Source: Bacillota bacterium
Lineage (GTDB): Bacteria > Bacillota > UBA4882 > UBA8346
NCBI GenBank assembly: GCA_023435565.1
Contig: JAEYRN010000049.1
Coordinates: 1 to 26,345, forward strand
DNA length: 26,345 nt
Direction: 5' to 3'
A program made the translations under genes and the position numbers. The notes under the pieces are model-generated. The model ran no database searches. It saw nothing but the letters and a program-made list of their open reading frames with translations, and was not told the origin of the DNA. Position 1 is the first letter of the stretch. Every line of letters starts with the position of its first letter. Positions 21,901-26,345 of the stretch are shown piece by piece.

Positions 21901-24270
21901 TATCAGACCTCATATACTAATGTCTATCCTTATCATTGCGAGTACTCCACAACTCTTGTCGAAAAGGTCTGGGACGGTATCCGGATCACCGATGCCGTGG
22001 GTAATGTACTTGAGACCCGATTGGACATGCTAGGCCGAAAAGTCAGTTATCACGATCCGGATATGGGTTTATGGACTTATGTTTATGACGCTAATAGCAA
22101 TTTGACGTCTCAGACCGATACTAAAGGTCAAACTATTGTAATGGAGTATGACGCTATTAACCGATTGGTTAAAAAAGAATATCCCGACGGCTCGATAGTC
22201 CAGTTCTATTATGATGAGGATGGGCATGGTTCAGCCAAGGGTAGGTTAACAAGGGTGGTTCACCCTGATGGTGCTGAAAGTTACAATTATGACGCAAGAG
22301 GTCGGCAAACCTCAATTACTCAGACGATTGGCGGACATAGCCGGACCCAAAACATGACGTATGACTCAATGGACCGAGTCCTAACTACCACTTATCCTGA
22401 TGGCGAGGTAGTCCAATCCGTATATAATCAAAGCGGTAATTTAAATAATCTTAGCGGTAATATGACCTATGTTAACGGCATTGACTATACGCCATACGGT
22501 AAGATAAGTAAAATCCAATATGGAAACGGTGTACAAATGGTTTATAACTACTATGACCAGGCCGGTGAATATGATAATTCGGCCGGAACTTACCATAGTT
22601 ACCGTTTGAAACAAATCCAGGTCTCTAAGGCCGGCGGAGATATATTTAACTTAGGTTACGAGTACGATCGGGCCGGTAATGTTAAGGTAAAACGGGATTT
22701 AAACCAAAGTAATTTTACCGAAGAATATAGTTATGATGATCTTAACCGGTTGATCGGTTCCGGCTCACCAGCTTACGGATACAGTCTTTACCGTTATGAT
22801 GAGATTAACAATATCCTTGAAAAAGACTTACGAACATACCAGTATAGTAGTACACAACCGCATGCGGTTACTGACGACGGCCAATACACTTATACATATG
22901 ACGCTAACGGTAATATGATTGGCCGGAGCGATGGTAGGATTATAACCTGGGACTATGAGAATCGTGTTAAATTAATCTCCGATGGCGGCAGTTACGCCTA
23001 TGACCCGTCCGGGCGGCGGATTAAAAAGACTGAAAACGGAGTTACCACTTATTACTTTTTTGCCACTTATGAAGAAGAATATCAAGATGGGACTAAAACC
23101 AAATCGGTTAAGTTCTATTTTGCAGGTGACCAGAGAGTAGCCGAGTACTCCAGTATTGAAGGACTGAGGTATTATCACCAGGATCATTTGGGTTCTTCGG
23201 TAGCTTTGACCGATATTACAGGAGCACTGGCATTCCGCGCCAACTATACTCCTTATGGAAGCGATGCCTTTACCCAAGGTTCAACATTGATAAAGTATAA
23301 GTTTACCGGACAGGAAAAAGACTTTTCCGGGTTATATTATTACGGAGCCAGGTACTATGACCCTGAATTAGGGCGGTTTATTAGTCCGGATGTAAATTTG
23401 GACGGATTGAACAGATATACTTATTGCCATAATAATCCGGTCATTTATAATGATCCAACTGGAGAATGGGCATGGGTTATTGGGGCAATAATTGGTGCTT
23501 ATACAGGCCATAAAGTTGCTGAAAGTAAAGGGATCGAAGTTGATACTTCAGATTGGTATAAACATGTTGTAACAGGTGCAGTAATAGGTGGAGTGGCTGG
23601 ATGGGCTGCAGATAAAGTAGCGGTAAGTTGTGCCGAATTAATGGAATTTAATTTAACTGCACCTCTTGCAACAACTACAGCAACTCAAGTGGGATTGGCG
23701 TATGCTGCAGGTGGAGCTGTTGGTGGTTTTATTAGTGGATTTGGGAATAGCTGGGCGTTTGGCGGAGAAGGAACGGATTTATTCAAGGGAGATATTTCCG
23801 ACGCTTTAAGGATGGGACTTAATAATTCTTCAGTTGGAGCTGTTTTGAATTTTGGATTAGGGTATTGTTCAATAGCATATCCGGAGCTTATTACTAAATT
23901 TAAGGAACAGTGCGCGAAACAAATAAAATCGCTCGGTATTCCCATCTACAGTGATGCAAATGGAACTGTAACAGGTGCAATTGGTAAATATTTTTGGAAA
24001 TATATAGAAAAGGGATTTAATGAAAATTTTAAAAAATATTTAATGGAAAGCTCCTATAACTTCACTACTGTGATTAATGCAATGGTTATATCCGGTAGGG
24101 ATAATATAATGATAAATATAAATAATAGTGGTAATAAAGTTAATTTAGGTCTGAAGTGGGGGGCAATATTTAAATCTAAATATATAGACATAATTTGGGA
24201 ACCAAAGACCAGGGAATCTTTGAAAGATGCTAAACTAATTGATTTTTCCCAATATAATATTGTCTTATAG
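18979..24270 (+). CDS. Secreted RHS/YD-repeat protein with SpvB-like N-terminus and unknown C-terminal domain
   Basis: The protein is 1763 aa from ATG 18979 (GGGAGG 7 nt upstream). Residues 1-30 form a signal peptide ending in ASA. An SpvB/TcB-like region follows (FNYKYPIELPPGTNGMAPKL, YNSNSGNGMLGMGWGL), then four 45-residue FG-GAP-like repeats (about 300-475) with DFNGDGKTD calcium-type loops. A long series of YD repeats (YDANGN, YDELNR-like) leads to the RHS core at about 1398-1470 (YHQDHLGSSVALTD, GLYYYGARYYDPELGRFISPD). The last 270 or so residues are a variable C-terminal region: Gly/Ala-rich hydrophobic stretches, then a Lys/Asn/Ile-rich tail I do not recognise. Family knowledge suggests a shell enclosing a C-terminal effector. 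No immunity gene follows directly. Confidence 0.92.
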   Translation: MRFKNFILATVLLFSLIFGFILIFSPIASAQEVDQFGAFNYKYPIELPPGTNGMAPKLELVYNSNSGNGMLGMGWGLAGLPVICRDPSYGINYDNQDHYLYNGEKLIPGNDGYYHTERESFLRIEVGNLNSSSSYWIVTLKNGNKMYFGSSTDSHIDAVGKGGKAYLWALTKVVDLQGNYYEVEYNEDTANGDYYPIRIKYTKNDGHPLQAYRTVEFSYEDRNDHWSAYTFSAKVDINKRLEWITISTGGNLFKKYKLNYNYSSTTGKSKLISIQEFGNGDNFHEYSFEWQNGENVFTCSIWSPAGQGSNQMTGDFNGDGKTDFMQFTDAGWRVLLSTGSSFTPSIWSPAGQGSNQMVGDFNGDGKTDFMQFTDEGWRVLLSTGSSFTPSIWSPAGQGSNQMTGDFNGDGKTDFMQFTDAGWRVLLSTGSSFTPGIWSPAGQGLNRMLGDFNGDGKTDFMQFIDSGWRVLSSSGAVNDLLIRIEYKFINSIIVISYLPTAQVSNVINSLGKNYPNIANRSMQPIVVKIINDNGLTLSHQIKTNYNYFNNRIHLGLPHDRANLGFEWIEKTDEATGSSVKTYYHQDDIDFRGLVKKEEIYGSDRKLYQVKEYRYAEQLIKDNSSSLEWHNIKFIYRTDDYLYNHNGEDDQPIEYRIEYRYDDNGNLIENINHGDTCVSSDDQRTVTEYTSNSTDYVTLPSVVRKYAVGLAGSEGLASETRFGYTNYLLTQKEFENESQDVTLTYGYDDYGNLSSETDGNGNTGTIAYDNIYHTFVKVITNALGHAKETVYDHLMRPIKTVDANGAVWETKYDEFSREKVTIAPGDDSVNPTIRKTYPDEFIDVQTGKPLFPSRMKTELKESGSNYLVKYEYYDGLGRVIQQKTEAENGWITIDRYYDNSGREYRISVPYLTTTYEYTNPDNTNKYTLKEFDPIGREITVRNTDGTIIRKVYGKLETLTIDPKGHVTGKRVNGNTEYQTSYTNVYPYHCEYSTTLVEKVWDGIRITDAVGNVLETRLDMLGRKVSYHDPDMGLWTYVYDANSNLTSQTDTKGQTIVMEYDAINRLVKKEYPDGSIVQFYYDEDGHGSAKGRLTRVVHPDGAESYNYDARGRQTSITQTIGGHSRTQNMTYDSMDRVLTTTYPDGEVVQSVYNQSGNLNNLSGNMTYVNGIDYTPYGKISKIQYGNGVQMVYNYYDQAGEYDNSAGTYHSYRLKQIQVSKAGGDIFNLGYEYDRAGNVKVKRDLNQSNFTEEYSYDDLNRLIGSGSPAYGYSLYRYDEINNILEKDLRTYQYSSTQPHAVTDDGQYTYTYDANGNMIGRSDGRIITWDYENRVKLISDGGSYAYDPSGRRIKKTENGVTTYYFFATYEEEYQDGTKTKSVKFYFAGDQRVAEYSSIEGLRYYHQDHLGSSVALTDITGALAFRANYTPYGSDAFTQGSTLIKYKFTGQEKDFSGLYYYGARYYDPELGRFISPDVNLDGLNRYTYCHNNPVIYNDPTGEWAWVIGAIIGAYTGHKVAESKGIEVDTSDWYKHVVTGAVIGGVAGWAADKVAVSCAELMEFNLTAPLATTTATQVGLAYAAGGAVGGFISGFGNSWAFGGEGTDLFKGDISDALRMGLNNSSVGAVLNFGLGYCSIAYPELITKFKEQCAKQIKSLGIPIYSDANGTVTGAIGKYFWKYIEKGFNENFKKYLMESSYNFTTVINAMVISGRDNIMININNSGNKVNLGLKWGAIFKSKYIDIIWEPKTRESLKDAKLIDFSQYNIVL
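19876..20400 (+). repeat. Four tandem 135-bp repeats inside the RHS gene
   Basis: The unit beginning AGTATTTGGAGTCCCGCCGG recurs at exact 135-nt intervals (ATTTGGAG at 19879, 20014, 20149 and 20284). Each encodes 45 residues: SIWSPAGQGSNQM, then GDFNGDGKTDFMQF, then GWRVLLSTGSSFTP. The first three copies are almost identical at the DNA level; the fourth is more diverged and incomplete at its end. This implies recent duplication or ongoing conversion. Confidence 0.93.
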
Positions 24271-24353
24271 TTCTTAATTAGAAATTGAATAAAGGATTAT
24301 ATTTATTTGTCACCACCCAATTGGTAATGACACTAATTTATTTTCGGATTGAA

Positions 24354-24385
24354 ATTGAAAACCATCTGTAAGGGTGGTTTTCAAT
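24354..24385 (+). terminator. Hairpin after the RHS gene
   Basis: ATTGAAAACCA (24354-24364) and TGGTTTTCAAT (24375-24385) form a perfect 11-bp stem. Only a TTAG follows, but the 3' arm itself carries TTTT. It is probably the end of the RHS transcript. Confidence 0.6.
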
Positions 24386-24386
24386 T

Positions 24387-24527
24387 AGTCCGAGCGAGGT
24401 CTTGAATAAACTTGCCGGTGGAAATTAAGTGATTATTACTAATTACGGTAAGCCTAGCGCTTTAATGATTGAGATTGACGGTGATACCTTCGAGGGTGTC
24501 AGTAAGCGTAAAATCTTGCACACATAG
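24387..24527 (+). pseudogene. Phd/YefM antitoxin fragment (second copy)
   Basis: The frame from 24387 reads SPSEVLNKLAGGN, a TAA stop (24426-24428), then VIITNYGKPSALMIEIDGD, and ends at TAG 24525-24527. It matches the intact antitoxin at 17940 (HPREVWDKLADGNEVIITNN) at both protein and DNA level; GGTAAGCCTAGCGC is shared exactly. The first residues and the C-terminal toxin-binding tail are missing and no toxin gene follows. The two copies bracket the RHS gene. Confidence 0.85.
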
Positions 24528-24595
24528 AAATTAGAAATTCCTCATGAGATAATATTCTCCAAAAAAGAGCAAAAAAGAACAAAGGGGAAATTATC

Positions 24596-24733
24596 TTGCG
24601 TAAAACAAAACAACCGGAAGGCCGTCCGGTCTGGGAAAAAAGGTTTAATAATTTAAAGCCAGTGGAAAAACCCAAGCGGCTTGGTGTAAAGAAAAAAATA
24701 TCAACCCGAACACCTTTAACTTTTGGTATTTAA
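24596..24733 (+). CDS. Small basic ORF, 45 aa
   Basis: The frame runs from TTG 24596, with AAAGGGG 8 nt upstream, to TAA 24731-24733. The product starts MRKTKQPEGRPVWEKRF and is very rich in Lys and Arg. No family recognised. It lies between the antitoxin fragment and the IS66 remnant, so it may be a fragment of either locus rather than a gene. Confidence 0.3.
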   Translation: MRKTKQPEGRPVWEKRFNNLKPVEKPKRLGVKKKISTRTPLTFGI

Positions 24734-24813
24734 GACTGAAAAGGGAAAAAACACAACCTGAGAAACAGTTCAAAAAATCTGTAAAATAACTGGCAATAGA
24801 TACAAAAGAAATC

Positions 24814-25172
24814 GAAATAAACCCCACTTCCAGAGTATTGTCAAAGAGCGCTTTAGGGCAAGCAATCCGATATTGCCACGCATCCAATGGGATAAGTTGG
24901 AATGCTTTATGAAAGATGGTAGACTAGAAATTGATAATAACCGAAGTGAGTGTTCCATAAAGCCTTTTTTGATAGGCCGAAAAAAACTGGTTGTTTGCCA
25001 ATACCGCCAAGGAAGCTAGTGTTAGCGCCACGATTTATAGCATTGTGGAGACGGCTAAAGAAAATGGATAAATCCTTTTGAGTATTTGAAATTCTTGTTA
25101 GAAAAAATGCAGCTTGGACTTAGCCTTGATGTGGATATGTATATTGTTAGTAAAAAGCATTTCAAGAATTAA
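24814..25172 (+). pseudogene. IS66-family transposase (TnpC) C-terminal remnant
   Basis: Three frames together read TSRVLSKSALGQAIRYC, then WDKLECFMKDGRLEIDNNRS followed by SIKPFLIGRKK, then NWLFANTAKEASVSATIYS followed by IVETAKENG, then NPFEYLKFLLEKM. This order is the C-terminus of IS66 transposases (SALGxAIxYxLNQW, GRLEIDNNRxERSIKP, FxxGRKNWLF, YSIxETAKENGLxPFEYL). At least two frameshifts and several stops separate the pieces. The N-terminal part, the helper genes and both ends are absent, so this is an old relic. Confidence 0.88.
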
Positions 25173-25210
25173 AAGCTGGATTTAAAATAATTCATTTTCA
25201 TGGTGAAAAA

Positions 25211-25756
25211 ATGAAAAGATCAGAAGTAATCGAAATATTACAACAAGCCATAGAGTCACGCCATCAAGTTAAAATTGACAGAGATAAAATTAATACGGAA
25301 ACAATTCATTGTATTCCTTTATTACTAGGATGGAATTTGCTTATGATTCGGTTTTTAGATGATTTTCAACCGGACGGGTATATGTTTTTGCGCACCAGGG
25401 ACATCACCTTCGCCCGTTCTGGAGAGTCCGAAAGATTCTCGGAAATGATCCTCGAAAAAGAGGGAATTCTGAGCCAATTAAAAGAGCCGTCCAAAATTGA
25501 TCTCCAAAACTGGGGAACCGTTTTCAAGAGTCTGCAGGCTCTTGGAAGGAATATTATCATTGAATGTGAAGGAATCGAAGAAGGGGAATTTTATATCGGT
25601 AAAATAGTTGAAGTAAACAATAAATCGGTTTCATTATTATACTTCAACGGAGTAGGGGAATGGGATGTAGAACCTACCGATATTCTTTATGAAGAAATAA
25701 CGCGAGTCAGCTTTGATAATAGATATATTAATATAATGTCAAAGTATCTAAAATGA
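25211..25756 (+). CDS. Conserved hypothetical protein, 181 aa
   Basis: The soluble protein begins MKRSEVIEILQQAIESRHQV and has no signal peptide or membrane segment. Two similar beta-rich modules seem present: one around DGYMFLRTRDITFARSGE (about 55-75), the other around EFYIGKIVEVNNKSVSLLYF and GEWDVEPTDILYEEITRVSF (about 125-170), ending in DNRYINIMSKYLK. The ending GEWDxEPxxIxYxxITRVxFxxRY recalls a conserved hypothetical family I cannot name. The ribosome binding site is weak (GGTGAAAA). It could be an immunity protein for the RHS C-terminal domain, but about 940 bp and two relics lie between them, so this is only an inference. Confidence 0.65.
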   Translation: MKRSEVIEILQQAIESRHQVKIDRDKINTETIHCIPLLLGWNLLMIRFLDDFQPDGYMFLRTRDITFARSGESERFSEMILEKEGILSQLKEPSKIDLQNWGTVFKSLQALGRNIIIECEGIEEGEFYIGKIVEVNNKSVSLLYFNGVGEWDVEPTDILYEEITRVSFDNRYINIMSKYLK

Positions 25757-25796
25757 GTTTAGATAACCCAATTGTTACTGAGTAATCTTAGTGTAA

Positions 25797-26006
25797 TCCG
25801 CTAAAAAATGTTTTCTTCAGCAAAAAATGATCGAGCCGCGTGAAAAGATGATAAAGCCCCACGGAAAAATTGATCAACAGCATGAAAAAATGGAAGAACC
25901 GCACTGAAAAATCGTAGAGCCGCATTTAAAAATTATAGAATAGTACCTAAAAATCTACTCGTCCCATGAAAAAACGATCAAACCGCACGAAAAAATCATG
26001 GACGAA
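25797..26006 (+). repeat. Array of ten 21-nt units (right array)
   Basis: Exactly ten units of 21 nt fill 210 nt, of the type CAYGAAAAAATSATNRAACC plus G, for example CATGAAAAAATGGAAGAACC and CACGAAAAAATCATGGACGA. The A-tract has the same place and orientation as in the left array (475-683), but the units are otherwise different. There are no spacers. Confidence 0.85.
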
Positions 26007-26018
26007 TGGATTTTGTAG
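25827..26018 (+). pseudogene. Decayed heptad-repeat ORF (right array)
   Basis: The frame of ATG 25827 reads MIEPREKMIKPHGKIDQQHE and continues KMEEPH, then TGA (25905-25907), KIVEPHLKIIE, TAG (25941-25943), YLKIYSSHEKTIKPHEKIMDEWIL and TAG (26016-26018). The unit is close to H-E-K-I-x-E-P. Apart from the two internal stops the frame is kept across all ten units. There is no ribosome binding site. It resembles the left array's HEKIIEY heptads, so both probably derive from genes for the same kind of repeat protein. Pro in the seventh position argues against a regular coiled coil here. Confidence 0.5.
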
Positions 26019-26075
26019 AAATTTCAAAGAGTTTATATTAATTTGCTGAAATAATGAGTATCCGTCTTTTCATCA

Positions 26076-26271
26076 CCCAGGGCGGATGCCAATTATCATG
26101 GCTCGTTCAAACCCCCTGGGCTGTTGTCTCCAAATCGTCTCAACCCCACAAGGGGCTTGGTTGTGTTTTTACCGCAAAGCATTTCCCAGCCCGTTGACGG
26201 GGTTGAGAATGTATTTGTACGTAAGCGTCAAATAACCCCCACCTTGTCAAAGCCGGTGGGGGCGATTTTTT
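26076..26271 (+). ncRNA. Structured RNA candidate ending in an intrinsic terminator
   Basis: Stems follow one another on the plus strand: CCCAGGG (26076-26082) with CCCTGGG (26114-26120); CTCAACCCC (26139-26147) with GGGGTTGAG (26199-26207), a perfect 9-bp stem enclosing an inner GGGCT/AGCCC pairing; and the terminator CCCCCACC/GGTGGGGG plus T6. A frame starting at TTG 26124 crosses all of these and is not convincing as a gene. The layout could be a stand-alone small RNA, a leader for a gene beyond the window, or the right-end RNA of an IS200/IS605-type element that has lost tnpB. I cannot decide between these. Confidence 0.45.
26236..26271 (+). terminator. Strong intrinsic terminator
   Basis: CCCCCACC (26236-26243) and GGTGGGGG (26255-26262) form a perfect 8-bp GC-rich stem with an 11-nt loop, followed by CGA and six T (26266-26271). 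About 75 nt remain to the window edge, with nothing recognisable. Confidence 0.85.
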
Positions 26272-26345
26272 CAAATTCTACAATTATCCGGCAAAGTCGT
26301 CGACCAAGGTAAGATTTGTTCAAAAGCATTTCGATCCGCCAAATC

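Noticed and set aside
26124..26312. 62-codon plus-strand ORF from TTG
   Set aside because: It runs through three perfect stems and a terminator and has no ribosome binding site; an RNA is the better explanation.

Overview
The window looks like a chromosomal stretch of a low-to-moderate GC Gram-positive-type bacterium, probably Bacillota. Seen directly: GGAGG/GAGGTGA ribosome binding sites, several TTG starts, a near-perfect sigma-A promoter (TTGACA, 17 nt, TATAAT), a tRNA gene with encoded CCA, intrinsic terminators, and a family X DNA polymerase fused to a PHP domain. The species cannot be named from the sequence.

Layout. 1-1200 is gene-poor: a partial ORF at the left edge, a 240-nt tract almost without G, ten 21-nt repeat units that read as a decayed heptad-repeat gene, and two inverted repeats. 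1204-2217 (minus) holds a small ORF and a CoA-dependent acyltransferase-like gene with a frameshifted C-terminus. 2434-3880 is an IS110-family insertion sequence with strong hairpins on both sides of its transposase gene. 4127-7866 carries a multi-spanning membrane protein with a LuxR-type DNA-binding tail, an unknown membrane-anchored protein and a six-repeat NHL lipoprotein. 7867-8602 has no gene but is dense in inverted and direct repeats.

8603-13610 is ordinary housekeeping sequence: PolX, a lone HisG (ATP phosphoribosyltransferase), an M24 peptidase and two small membrane proteins. A minus-strand tRNA-Leu(GAG) with its own promoter and terminator follows. 14038-17490 is a sugar-nucleotide cluster (two nucleotidyltransferases) with an ATP sulfurylase gene between them. 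The sulfurylase overlaps the mannose-1-phosphate guanylyltransferase gene by 4 nt, and its ribosome binding site lies inside a terminator-like hairpin.

17596-25756 is accessory DNA: a dead VapC fragment, an intact Phd/PIN-type toxin-antitoxin pair, a secreted 1763-residue RHS/YD-repeat protein with an SpvB-like N-terminus and four near-identical 45-residue FG-GAP-like repeats, a second broken copy of the antitoxin gene, an IS66 transposase remnant and an unknown conserved protein. The right edge has a second set of ten 21-nt units, in the same orientation as the left one and encoding a similar heptad, then a structured RNA candidate ending in an intrinsic terminator.

The points most worth following are the paired 21-nt heptad arrays, the structured RNA at the right edge, the IS110 leader hairpin (bridge-RNA or translational-control candidate), the ATP sulfurylase in a sugar-nucleotide operon, and the RHS gene bracketed by antitoxin copies.
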